A program made the position numbers and the translations under genes. 64,000 bases of DNA from positions 1,488,001-1,552,000 of the forward strand of contig NZ_UGQM01000001.1 in assembly GCF_900454025.1 (NCBI RefSeq), in the 5' to 3' direction. Position 1 is the first letter of the stretch. Each line of letters opens with the position of its first letter. This DNA is from Mycolicibacterium gilvum. Its GTDB lineage: Bacteria > Actinomycetota > Actinomycetes > Mycobacteriales > Mycobacteriaceae. The notes beneath the pieces are model-generated. The model saw only the letters and a list, made by a program, of their open reading frames with translations. It was not told the DNA's origin and ran no database searches. Below, piece after piece: positions 48,648-57,251 of this stretch.

Positions 48648-50344
48648 CCCGGATTTTTCGTGGAATGTTGACTGTGGGGGTGTGTAGATAAGCGAAAGTG
48701 CCTGTCCTGCAAGGAATAATTGGACTTCTCTACGGTTCAAAAACCCTGACGGGAAGGCACTTCGCAGGTGAAGAATATCGCGGCGGCATCGCCGGTGAAA
48801 GTTTCCGCCGACGGCCATGGCGTTGTGTCGCATGCCGGGATGGGCATGCTGCGTGAGCTTGCCGACCGGACCGGCTTATCGGCGCAGGTCACGGCCGCGT
48901 TGGCCGACACCTACCGCGGCCCGTGGGTGTATGCGCCTGGGGAGGTGTTCGCTGATCTGGCGGCCGCGGTCGCCGACGGCGCGGACTGCATCGACGCGGT
49001 CGGTCAGCTGTGCGGTGACCGGGAGCACGTCCTGGGGGCCAAGGCCTCAACGACCACCATGTGGCGGCTGATCGATGAGCGGATCGATGCCGCGCATCTA
49101 CCCGGGGTGCGCGCAGCCCGAGCCGCGGCGCGGGCAGCGGCCTGGGCTGTCGGAGCCGCCCCCACCACCGGCGGCTGGCTGCATATCGACATCGATGCCA
49201 CGCTGGTGATCGATCACTCCGACAACAAGGCCGGGGCTGCGCCGACCTGGAAGAAAACGTTCGGGCTGCACCCGCTGCTGGCGTTTCTGGACCGCCCCGA
49301 CATCGCCGGCGGCGAAGCCCTGGCCGGGTTGCTGCGCAACGGTAACGCCGGCTCCAACACCGCCTCCGACCACATCATCGTCCTGCACCAGGCTTTGGCA
49401 TCGCTGCCAGCGGCGTGGCGGCCCAACCCCGACGATCCCGACAACCCCGAGGCCCCGAAGGTGTTGGTGCGCTGCGATACCGCCGGATCCACCCACAAAT
49501 TCGCCGCAGCGTGCCGGGCCGCCGGGGCCGGGTTCTCCTTCGGGTACCCCGTCGATACCCGCGTCCAGGACGCCGTGGACACCCTCAACCTCGGCGATTG
49601 CTGGTATCCAGCGATCGACACCGACGGCGGGATCCGCGACGGCGCGTGGGTCGCTGAAGCCACCGACCTGGTCAACCTGGCCTCCTGGCCCGAAGGGACC
49701 CGGCTGATCCTGCGTAAAGAACGCCCCCACCCCGGCGCGCAGTTGCGGTTCACCGACGCCGACGGCATGCGGGTCACCGCGTTCATCACCGACACACCAC
49801 CGGGTGTCGTACCCGGTCAGGTCGCCGGTCTGGAACTACGGCACCGCCAGCACGCCCGCGTCGAGGACCGTATCCGCGAACTCAAAGCCACCGGGCTGCG
49901 TAACCTGCCCTGCCACTCCTTCTGGGCCAATGCTGCCTGGCTCGAAATCGTCCTGGCCGCCGCTGACCTGGTCACCTGGACCCGCCTCATCGGGTTCGCC
50001 AGCGATCGCGCTCTGGCCCGCGTCGAGATCACCACGTTCCGCTACCGGGTCCTGCACGTGGCCGCCCGTATCACCCGCGGCGCCCGCCAACTGCGGCTAC
50101 GCATCGATGCCACCTGGCGCTGGGCGGCGGCGATCGCCGCCGCCTGGCACCGCGTCCGCACCGCCTTCGGATAACACCCCACCCCATCGGACCCATCAAC
50201 GATGAAGGACCCACAGGCCCCAGGAAAGCCCGCCCCACCCGGCGACACGGGACAGCACCTCTACGCCACCACACGAAAACCACTACCCAACAACACAACT
50301 CGGCATCACACCGAACCCACACCAATTACCACGCAAAATCCGGG
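48648..50344 (+). mobile_element. IS1380-family element, copy 2 (intact, 1697 bp)
   Basis: Terminal repeats CCCGGATTTTTCGTGG and, inverted, CCCGGATTTTGCGTGG. Target duplication CTAG at 48644-48647 and 50345-50348. It inserted exactly at the stop codon of the upstream glycosyltransferase. Same orientation as copy 1. Confidence 0.95.
48768..50174 (+). CDS. IS1380-family transposase
   Basis: The 468-residue protein, from a GTG start, is a group 1 DDE transposase. It has HIDIDATLVIDHSDNKAGAA (first catalytic Asp), KVLVRCDTAGSTHKFAAACR (second), and RVEDRIRELKATGLRNLPCH near residue 365, the YREL/E region of IS1380. An alanine-rich N-terminal third precedes the core. Complete and probably active; the other copy is split by nested elements. 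Confidence 0.94.
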   Translation: MKNIAAASPVKVSADGHGVVSHAGMGMLRELADRTGLSAQVTAALADTYRGPWVYAPGEVFADLAAAVADGADCIDAVGQLCGDREHVLGAKASTTTMWRLIDERIDAAHLPGVRAARAAARAAAWAVGAAPTTGGWLHIDIDATLVIDHSDNKAGAAPTWKKTFGLHPLLAFLDRPDIAGGEALAGLLRNGNAGSNTASDHIIVLHQALASLPAAWRPNPDDPDNPEAPKVLVRCDTAGSTHKFAAACRAAGAGFSFGYPVDTRVQDAVDTLNLGDCWYPAIDTDGGIRDGAWVAEATDLVNLASWPEGTRLILRKERPHPGAQLRFTDADGMRVTAFITDTPPGVVPGQVAGLELRHRQHARVEDRIRELKATGLRNLPCHSFWANAAWLEIVLAAADLVTWTRLIGFASDRALARVEITTFRYRVLHVAARITRGARQLRLRIDATWRWAAAIAAAWHRVRTAFG

Positions 50345-50402
50345 CTAGGGGATTCAATTCGGCAGGCGATGTGGGGTCAAGTCCAGGGACGTGGTGTACG
50401 AC

Positions 50403-51724
50403 GTCGTCGTGTGATTCTTCGAGGTGATGGTTCAGGCGGTCAGTGTCGCCGGGGTGGCCTCCTGTTCGGTCGGGGTGTCGTTGACTGTGCGTGATTTGCT
50501 CAGGACGTCGAGGCCGAGGTAGCGCCGGGATTCGGCCCATTCGTCGTGTTGTTCGGCCAGGACGGCTCCGACGAGGCGGATGAGGGCGTTGCGGTCGGGG
50601 AAGATACCGACGACGTCGGTGCGCCGGCGGATTTCCTTGTTGAGCCGTTCCTGGGGATTGTTGGACCAGATCTGGCGCCAGATCTGTTTGGGAAACGCCG
50701 TGAACGCCAGCAGATCCGGCCGTGCCGCTTCGAGGTGATCGGCGACCGTAGGTAGCTTGTCGTCCAGGGCGTCGATGATCCGGTCATATTGTGCAGCAAC
50801 GGATTCAGCATCAGGCTGGTCGAACACAGAGTGCAGCAGGGTGCGCACCCAGGGCCACGACGACTTCGGGGTCACCGCCATCAGGTTGGTCGTGTAGTGG
50901 GTTCTGCAGCGCTGCCACGTCGCACCGGGCAGCGTGGCGCCGATCGCGGCGACAAGCCCGGCATGGGCGTCGCTGGTGACCAGTTTGACCCCCGACAGGC
51001 CGCGGGCGGTCAGAGCCCGCCAGAACGTTAGCCAGCCGGCGCCGTCCTCGGCGGTGGTGACATCGATGCCGAGGATTTCGCGGTAGCCCTCGGCGTTGAC
51101 CCCGACCGCGATCAGCGCGTGCACGTTGACGACCCGGCCGCCCTCGCGGACCTTGAGCACCAGGGCGTCGGCAGCGACGAACGTATACGGGCCGGCATCG
51201 AGCGGTCGGGTGCGGAAGGCCTCGACGGCGGCGTCGAGCTCTTTGGCCATCACCGACACCTGCGACTTCGACAGGCTGGTGATGCCGAGGGTTTCGACGA
51301 GCTTGTCCATCCGCCGCGTCGAGACACCGAGTAGGTAGCAGGTGGCGACCACGGTGGTCAGGGCCCGCTCGGCGCGTTTGCGGCGTTCCAGCAGCCAGTC
51401 CGGGAAGTAGGAGCCCTGGCGCAGCTTCGGGATCGCGAGATCTAATGTGCCTGCGCGGGTGTCGAATTGGCGGTGCCGGTAGCCGTTGCGGGAGTTGGTC
51501 CGCTCGGTGCTGCGTTCGCCGTAGCTGGCGCCGCACAGGGCGTCGGCTTCGGCACCCATCAGGGTGTGGATGAACGTGGCGAGCAGCTCGCGCAGCACGT
51601 CGGGATGTGTGGTGGTGAGTCGTTCGGCCAGCACGGTGGGCAGGTCGATATTCTGGGCAACGGTCATCGCGTGGTTCCTTTGCTCGAGTGACTTTGACGG
51701 GTCCCTCGAAGAATCACGCGATGA
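50403..51724 (-). mobile_element. IS256-family element
   Basis: Imperfect inverted repeats with the common core GTGATTCTTCGAGG lie at 50403-50424 and (inverted) 51703-51724, just outside the transposase gene. I could not find an 8-9 bp target duplication, so the exact ends are uncertain by a few bases. It lies 54 bases from the IS1380 copy. Confidence 0.75.
50432..51667 (-). CDS. IS256-family transposase
   Basis: The 411-residue protein is a complete Transposase_mut (MULE-type) enzyme: GASYGERSTERTNSRNGYRH, YTFVAADALVLKVREGGRVV (first Asp), LVTSDAHAGLVAAIGATLPG (second Asp), TWQRCRTHYTTNLM and FPKQIWRQIWSNNPQERLNK with the catalytic Glu, then RRTDVVGIFPDRNALIRLVG. Similar in size to the mycobacterial element IS1081. 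Confidence 0.94.
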   Translation of the reverse strand: MTVAQNIDLPTVLAERLTTTHPDVLRELLATFIHTLMGAEADALCGASYGERSTERTNSRNGYRHRQFDTRAGTLDLAIPKLRQGSYFPDWLLERRKRAERALTTVVATCYLLGVSTRRMDKLVETLGITSLSKSQVSVMAKELDAAVEAFRTRPLDAGPYTFVAADALVLKVREGGRVVNVHALIAVGVNAEGYREILGIDVTTAEDGAGWLTFWRALTARGLSGVKLVTSDAHAGLVAAIGATLPGATWQRCRTHYTTNLMAVTPKSSWPWVRTLLHSVFDQPDAESVAAQYDRIIDALDDKLPTVADHLEAARPDLLAFTAFPKQIWRQIWSNNPQERLNKEIRRRTDVVGIFPDRNALIRLVGAVLAEQHDEWAESRRYLGLDVLSKSRTVNDTPTEQEATPATLTA

Positions 51725-52000
51725 CCCTCAATCAGTCGGCTACGACACGCCGGTACCGCTAATCAGGTCCGACTCATACACCACTCTGCTGGACGCAACC
51801 CGATGTGGAGGCCGAGGCCTAGTCGGAGTGCCGTGGAGCCTCCAGGGGCTTGTGGCTTTCGCGTCGTTGTTCTAACTGGGATCCGGCGTGGGCGTTGGCG
51901 CTAGCGGTTGTTCAAGCGCTTACGATTCCCTCTGAATGAAAGCGTCTGTATTGGACATGAGCAGTGCTGTGCACCGGCAGTCGGATGAAAGGGGTCTGGC
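51725..52000. other. Intergenic region before the Wzb-like gene
   Basis: About 276 bases between the IS256 element and the phosphatase gene. Near the end an AAAGGGG site serves the start at 52001. No supported gene. Confidence 0.5.
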
Positions 52001-52537
52001 ATGCATCTTCTATTTGTTTGCACCGGCAATATCTGCCGGTCGCCCATAGCAGAGCGGCTGGCGGCGGTCCACGGCACTCGCTTACAGATTCCGGAGTTCG
52101 AGACATCGAGCGCAGGAACGCGCGCCGTGGTGGGAAGTCCCATTCATCGCGATGCGGCGATCGTCCTGACCCGACTGGGAGGCGAACCGACCGGATTCGC
52201 AGCGCGACAGTTCACTACCAAGGTCGCTTCCGAGGCCGATCTGATTCTGACTATGACGACGGCGCACCGCGACAAAGTGCTGGAGCGAGCGCCTCGCCTG
52301 TTACGCAGAACTTTCACGATTTCCGAATTGTTCTGGCTCAGCTCCCACTTCGAAGCAAGGAGCATCGCAGACCTCTGGGCCTTGCGCCCTGAGCTGGTTG
52401 CTAATCAACTGGTCGACGTGGTCGATCCTATCGATCAGAGCCCCGAGATATTCGCGACCGTCGGATCACAGATCGCTGACCTGCTGATACCCACAATCGA
52501 GTTCTGTCAACGAGCTGCAAAGCCTACTGCCGAATAG
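52001..52537 (+). CDS. Low-molecular-weight protein tyrosine phosphatase (Wzb-like)
   Basis: The 178-residue protein opens MHLLFVCTGNICRSPIAERL; the active-site loop CTGNICRS covers residues 7-14. The general-acid aspartate is probably in VDVVDPIDQSP near residue 145, the usual DP motif. It removes phosphate from tyrosine residues of the BY-kinase at 20739, allowing cycles of polymerisation and export. Kinase and phosphatase genes are now 30 kb apart, probably by transposon growth. It is slightly longer than typical LMW-PTPs (about 150 residues). Confidence 0.9.
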   Translation: MHLLFVCTGNICRSPIAERLAAVHGTRLQIPEFETSSAGTRAVVGSPIHRDAAIVLTRLGGEPTGFAARQFTTKVASEADLILTMTTAHRDKVLERAPRLLRRTFTISELFWLSSHFEARSIADLWALRPELVANQLVDVVDPIDQSPEIFATVGSQIADLLIPTIEFCQRAAKPTAE

Positions 52538-52768
52538 GGGGCAAATGGCCGGTAAGAAGGGCGTCAGCAGCCGCGAGTAGTTGGTGCGGAGAGCAACAAA
52601 GATAAGATTTCTATTAGAAAATTAAGACTTGTCCTAGCGGAATGGAACTGTCATCCACGTCAGCGCGACTGTGTAAGCTCGTTCGCGAGCGAACATCCCG
52701 TTTCGGTTGAGAACCACGAGCGTAGTGCGTAAAGTTCCTGCGCAAGGGTGGAACAATTGGGGGAGCAC

Positions 52769-54259
52769 GTGACGGCGGTAAGTGATCGTCTAGAGGTTGC
52801 AGCAAACATCGCTAGGATCCCGACGAAGGTTCCGACGTGGCAGCGGGGGTACGCGCGCCGCCTTCTCGGGATCGACTTTGTTGGGGTGCTGCTGTCAGTC
52901 GGACTCGCCCAATGGTTACGCTTCGGCGGGCTTGGCGTAGAAGTGTCCACGTTCCAGGCCGTGGATTATGCGGTCGTTTCGCTCATCATTGCGGCTGTTT
53001 GGATGGCGGCACTCTCAATCAACAACTCCCGCTCGACTCGGGTCATAGGATCCGGAGCCGAGGAGTACCGCAGAGTGTGGATGGCCACGCTTACTGTGTT
53101 CGGCGGCGTCGCGATTGTGTCCATGTTGTTCAAGCTGGAGATAGCGCGCGGTTATCTGATGATCGCGCTGCCGGCCGGTTTGTTGGTACTCGGTCTTTTT
53201 CGCTGGCTTGCGCGCCAGGCTGTTGTGCGGGCTCGCTCCAAGCACGGCCGGTGCATTACACGGGTACTGGTAGTGGGAAGTCCCTCAGCGGTCCGCGACC
53301 TAGCGACATCCCTTGGTCGGGATGCGGGATCGGAATACGAAGTTGTGGGGGCTTGCACTCCGGGCCCTATCCGACGGTCCAGCATCGAGATTCCTGGTTT
53401 TGGTGAGATTCCCACGTTCGGTGACGAGTCCAACGTTGTCGGAGCGGTTACAGCGACCAACAGCCACGCCGTGGCAGTAACCGCGACTGAGCGACTCAAC
53501 GGACGTGGGATCCGCGACCTATCTTGGGAGCTCGAAAAGCTAGAGATTGACCTGCTGGTAGCTCCGGGCGTCGTCGACGTCGCCGGTCCTCGCTTGCAGA
53601 TGCGTCCCGTCGCCGGCTTGCCGCTGATCCATGTTGAAAAGCCGCAGTATCACGGCGCGAAGCGATTCCAGAAGCGCCTCTTCGACCTAGTTTTCTCGAG
53701 CGCCGTCTTGTTATTAGGACTGCCGCTGCTCGTTCCCGTCGCCATCGCGATCAAGCTCACCAGTCGCGGGCCTGTGTTCTACCGCTCGGAGCGCGTGGGT
53801 TTGGACGGCCGTCCGTTTCAGATGATCAAGTTCCGGACCATGGTGGACGGTGCAGACAAGATGGTCGATAAACTCGCGGCGAAGAACGAGAGCGAAGGCG
53901 GAGTTTTGTTTAAGATCCGCGAAGATCCACGCGTCACGCCAGTCGGCAGGATCCTACGCAAGTACAGCATCGACGAGCTGCCTCAGTTCATTAATGTCCT
54001 GAAGCGTGACATGAGTGTAGTCGGACCCCGTCCTCCGCTGGCCAGGGAGGTTAAATCCTACGATGACTATGCCAAGCGGCGCTTGCTCGTCCGCCCGGGC
54101 ATCACGGGCTTGTGGCAGGTCAGCGGTCGCTCCGACTTGACATGGGAGGATTCGGTTCGCTTGGACCTGTTCTATGTCGAGAACTGGTCGATGATTGCGG
54201 ATCTTCTGATCGCCATAAAGACTGTAAAAGCTGTCTTTGGCCACGCCGGTGCCTACTGA
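52769..54259 (+). CDS. Polyprenyl glycosylphosphotransferase (WbaP/WcaJ type)
   Basis: The 496-residue protein starts at the GTG at 52769, close behind GGGGGAG; a GTG seven codons earlier is possible. Four membrane helices in the first 170 residues, then a Rossmann-like CoA_binding_3 region, then the catalytic bacterial sugar transferase domain: KRLFDLVFSSAVLLLGLPLL, RGPVFYRSERVGLDGRPFQM, IKFRTMVDGAD and VTPVGRILRKYSIDELPQFI, VVGPRPPLAREV, GITGLWQVSGRSDL. It moves sugar-1-phosphate to undecaprenyl (or decaprenyl) phosphate, starting each repeat unit. The first sugar cannot be read from sequence. Confidence 0.92.
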   Translation: MTAVSDRLEVAANIARIPTKVPTWQRGYARRLLGIDFVGVLLSVGLAQWLRFGGLGVEVSTFQAVDYAVVSLIIAAVWMAALSINNSRSTRVIGSGAEEYRRVWMATLTVFGGVAIVSMLFKLEIARGYLMIALPAGLLVLGLFRWLARQAVVRARSKHGRCITRVLVVGSPSAVRDLATSLGRDAGSEYEVVGACTPGPIRRSSIEIPGFGEIPTFGDESNVVGAVTATNSHAVAVTATERLNGRGIRDLSWELEKLEIDLLVAPGVVDVAGPRLQMRPVAGLPLIHVEKPQYHGAKRFQKRLFDLVFSSAVLLLGLPLLVPVAIAIKLTSRGPVFYRSERVGLDGRPFQMIKFRTMVDGADKMVDKLAAKNESEGGVLFKIREDPRVTPVGRILRKYSIDELPQFINVLKRDMSVVGPRPPLAREVKSYDDYAKRRLLVRPGITGLWQVSGRSDLTWEDSVRLDLFYVENWSMIADLLIAIKTVKAVFGHAGAY

Positions 54260-54390
54260 CTGTATGAGCTTGGACTTCATCACCGAGTCTGACGTAGAGG
54301 GCCGATGAAGCCTCTGTAGTCACCCGGTAGGCTACGAATTCGATTGGCCTCGGCGGCCTGCAGAGGCTCGATTACAGGGGAAAATCATCT

Positions 54391-55446
54391 ATGGCGAAGC
54401 GTGCGTTAATCACCGGCATAACCGGGCAGGACGGCTCCTATCTAGCCGAGTTGTTGCTCAGCAAGGGCTACGAGGTTCACGGTTTGATTCGGCGAGCATC
54501 GACCTTCAACACCTCCCGCATCGATCATCTTTATGTGGATCCACATTCACCCGATGCCCGTTTGTTTCTTCACTACGGAGATCTCAGCGACGGCGCCCGG
54601 TTGGTCACGCTGCTTTCAAGCATCGATCCCGACGAGGTGTACAACCTTGCAGCTCAGTCCCATGTGCGCGTCTCGTTCGACGAGCCAGAACACACCGCTG
54701 ACACCACCGGTACTGGCACGATCAGGATGTTGGAGGCGGTAAGGCTCTCCGGCGTCAAGACGCGGTTCTACCAAGCTTCTTCGTCGGAGCTGTACGGTGC
54801 AACGCTCCCGCCGCAGAACGAGAGCACGCCCTTCTATCCGCGTTCCCCGTATGCCGTCGCAAAGCTGTATGGCTTCTGGATTACGAGAAATTATCGCGAG
54901 GCGTACGGCATGTTCGCGGTTAACGGAATCTTGTTCAATCACGAGTCGCCGCGGCGGGGGGAAACGTTCGTCACCAGGAAGATCACGCGTGCGGTTGCTG
55001 CAATTAAAGCCGGCAAGCAGGACTACGTGTATCTGGGAAATTTAGATGCAGTCCGGGACTGGGGATACGCGCCTGAGTATGTCGAAGGAATGTGGCGAAT
55101 GATGCAGGCGGAGGAGCCAGACGATTACGTACTCGCGACAGGCGTGGGAATAACGGTTCGCGAATTTGTAGAGATCGCTTTTGAACGGGCGGGCCTCGAC
55201 TGGGAGAAGTATGTTCGCTTCGACGAGCGTTACCTGCGCCCGACCGAGGTCGACGCTCTTATCGGCGACAATTCCCGCGCACGTCAAAAGCTCGGCTGGT
55301 CGCCGACGATCGATGGGCGAGGCTTGGCACGGCTCATGGTAGACGCGGACATCGAGGCACTTCCGCATGCGGGCCATCCATGGATAGACAAAGTACGGCT
55401 GGAGTCATGGATCACGCCGACGTTCAGCAACGCGGGGATGGCATGA
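54391..55446 (+). CDS. gmd: GDP-mannose 4,6-dehydratase
   Basis: The 351-residue SDR enzyme begins [20 protein letters not shown] and has the Gmd-specific [47 protein letters not shown] and YxxxK in [12 protein letters not shown], then [20 protein letters not shown] and [20 protein letters not shown]. It turns GDP-mannose into GDP-4-keto-6-deoxymannose in the cytosol. The ribosome site is GGGGAAAA. It overlaps fcl by ATGA, so the two enzymes of GDP-L-fucose synthesis are coupled. Confidence 0.96.
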   Translation: MAKRALITGITGQDGSYLAELLLSKGYEVHGLIRRASTFNTSRIDHLYVDPHSPDARLFLHYGDLSDGARLVTLLSSIDPDEVYNLAAQSHVRVSFDEPEHTADTTGTGTIRMLEAVRLSGVKTRFYQASSSELYGATLPPQNESTPFYPRSPYAVAKLYGFWITRNYREAYGMFAVNGILFNHESPRRGETFVTRKITRAVAAIKAGKQDYVYLGNLDAVRDWGYAPEYVEGMWRMMQAEEPDDYVLATGVGITVREFVEIAFERAGLDWEKYVRFDERYLRPTEVDALIGDNSRARQKLGWSPTIDGRGLARLMVDADIEALPHAGHPWIDKVRLESWITPTFSNAGMA

Positions 55447-56420
55447 CCGACGAACGCCCGTTTTTCTCGCCCGGCGAATTGGACCGCACTGCGTCATTTT
55501 ACGTTGCGGGCCACCGCGGTTTAGTTGGTTCTGCGATTGTCCGGAAGCTAGGGGCCGCCGGTTTTGAGACGATCGTCGGCAGATCCTCCGCCGAACTCGA
55601 TCTGAAGGACAGATCGGCCGTCTTTGAGTTTTTCGAGGCCATTAAGCCGCGGTATTGCGTGCTGGCAGCGGCCAAGGTCGGTGGGATCATGGCGAATAGT
55701 ACTTACCCGGTTGACTTCCTCAGCGACAACATCCGGATCCAGGTCAACGTGCTCGACGCCGCCCGTGAATGCGGTGTCGAGAGGCTCCTGTTCCTCGGCT
55801 CTTCGTGCATTTACCCCAAGTTTGCCGAGCAGCCAATACGGGAGGACGCGCTGCTTACCGGCCATCTCGAACCGACTAACGACGCCTACGCGATCGCAAA
55901 GATAGCAGGTATTCTGCATGTCCAGGCGGTGCGTCGGCAGTACGGCCTGCCGTGGATCTCAGCGATGCCGACAAACCTCTACGGACCGAACGACAACTAC
56001 TCGCCTACCGCCTCGCACGTCCTTCCCGCTCTGATACGCCGTTACGACGAGGCCGTCGCATCCGGAGCCGAGTCGGTGACAAACTGGGGTACCGGCTCGC
56101 CGCGCCGCGAGTTCCTGCATTCCGACGACATGGCTGACGCTTGCCTGCACCTACTCGAAAATTATGACGGTGCCGAACAGGTCAATGTTGGTAGTGGCAC
56201 CGACACAACGATCCGAGAGATTGCTGAGACCATTGCCTCCGCTCTGGGGTTCACTGGCGAAACACATTGGGATATAACTAAACCCGACGGAACCCCGCAG
56301 AAGCTGCTCGACGTCTCCAAGTTGACCCGAGCTGGGTGGACATCGAAGATCGGTCTGCAGGAAGGCATCGAACGGACCGTGGCGTGGTACCGAGAGCACG
56401 TGGGTGCGCTGCGCGCATAG
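55443..56420 (+). CDS. fcl: GDP-L-fucose synthase
   Basis: The 325-residue protein starts at the ATG overlapping the gmd stop. It has [60 protein letters not shown], the catalytic [11 protein letters not shown] and [20 protein letters not shown]. It is the epimerase/reductase that makes GDP-L-fucose from the Gmd product. Together with gmd it shows that the polymer contains L-fucose or a derivative. Confidence 0.95.
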   Translation: MTDERPFFSPGELDRTASFYVAGHRGLVGSAIVRKLGAAGFETIVGRSSAELDLKDRSAVFEFFEAIKPRYCVLAAAKVGGIMANSTYPVDFLSDNIRIQVNVLDAARECGVERLLFLGSSCIYPKFAEQPIREDALLTGHLEPTNDAYAIAKIAGILHVQAVRRQYGLPWISAMPTNLYGPNDNYSPTASHVLPALIRRYDEAVASGAESVTNWGTGSPRREFLHSDDMADACLHLLENYDGAEQVNVGSGTDTTIREIAETIASALGFTGETHWDITKPDGTPQKLLDVSKLTRAGWTSKIGLQEGIERTVAWYREHVGALRA

Positions 56421-56600
56421 TTGCTGTCTAACTCTGACGAGAAGTAGCGGGCAGGGCTGGACGACGCCATCTCCAGTGCGTGAGCAGGCCCGCAGGGGAT
56501 TGGAGTTGCGCCGCTGAACGCTTAGTGGATCCGGCGGTCGTGCATGCGACTTTGCGCTATGTTTGCCCGGGGCGAAACTAAGCGGGGGATGTTGGGTCTG

Positions 56601-57245
56601 ATGAAGCCAACTCACGTCGGCGTGATACCTGACGGCATGCGCCGCTGGGCCGACGCACACGGCGTTACCTTCGCCGAATCCTATCGCCGCGGCTCCGAGA
56701 AGGTCGTCGAGATTCTCTTGGCTTTGCAGCGCAACGGCGTGGGCATGGTGTCGGTGTACAACCTGAGCCGCGCCAACCTGGCGAGGCCCGCGGACGAACT
56801 CGCCGCGGTCTACGACGCCTCCATCTACTTCTTCTCCGAACTCATCCCGGCTCACTTCAGTACCGACGAATACGCCGTCCGGTTGCACGGTGACCGCAGC
56901 CTATTGCCGCGCGAATATGTCGCCGCTGCCGAAGCTCTGGAGACCTCGACGCGCGGCGAGTTTCGCATCAACATCCTGGCTGCCTACGACGCCGTCGACG
57001 AACTGCGCGTTGCCCATTGCCGCGCGCAGCGCGAAGGTTGTGACATCGCTGCAGCCTTCGACATCCCCTCGGTCGACCTTGTCATCCGCACCACCGCCGA
57101 ACCTCTGCTCAGCGGCTTCCTCCCGCTCCAGTGTCAGTACGCCGAGCTCATGTTCCTCTCGACACCCCTCAACGAGCTCACAGCCACGGACATCGACGCA
57201 GCGATCGACGAGCATCGACGCTTTCCCCAGCGGCGCGGACGGTAG
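56601..57245 (+). CDS. Divergent cis-prenyltransferase (UppS family)
   Basis: The 214-residue protein (an ATG at 56589 would add four residues) has the family opening THVGVIPDGMRRWADAHGVT, where UppS has HVAIIMDGNGRWA; the catalytic Asp is kept but GNGRW has become GMRRW. SVYNLSRANLARPADEL replaces the FSTENWxRP motif. The C-terminal motif DLVIRTTAEPLLSGFLPLQC then YAELMF corresponds to DLLIRTSGEQRLSNF, with the Arg-Leu-Ser changed to Leu-Leu-Ser. Some substrate-binding residues have therefore changed. It may make an unusual short prenyl carrier, or do something else. It is followed after six bases by the FAD gene and probably works with it. Confidence 0.75.
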   Translation: MKPTHVGVIPDGMRRWADAHGVTFAESYRRGSEKVVEILLALQRNGVGMVSVYNLSRANLARPADELAAVYDASIYFFSELIPAHFSTDEYAVRLHGDRSLLPREYVAAAEALETSTRGEFRINILAAYDAVDELRVAHCRAQREGCDIAAAFDIPSVDLVIRTTAEPLLSGFLPLQCQYAELMFLSTPLNELTATDIDAAIDEHRRFPQRRGR

Positions 57246-57251
57246 CGGTTG

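Noticed and set aside
34689..50344. Composite transposon formed by the two IS1380 copies
   Set aside because: Each copy has its own 4-bp duplication (TTAG and CTAG). A composite transposon would have one duplication at the outer ends only, so the copies arrived independently.
56544..56600. Longer start for the cis-prenyltransferase at 56544
   Set aside because: The extra residues have no family similarity, and the sequence shows no ribosome site there.
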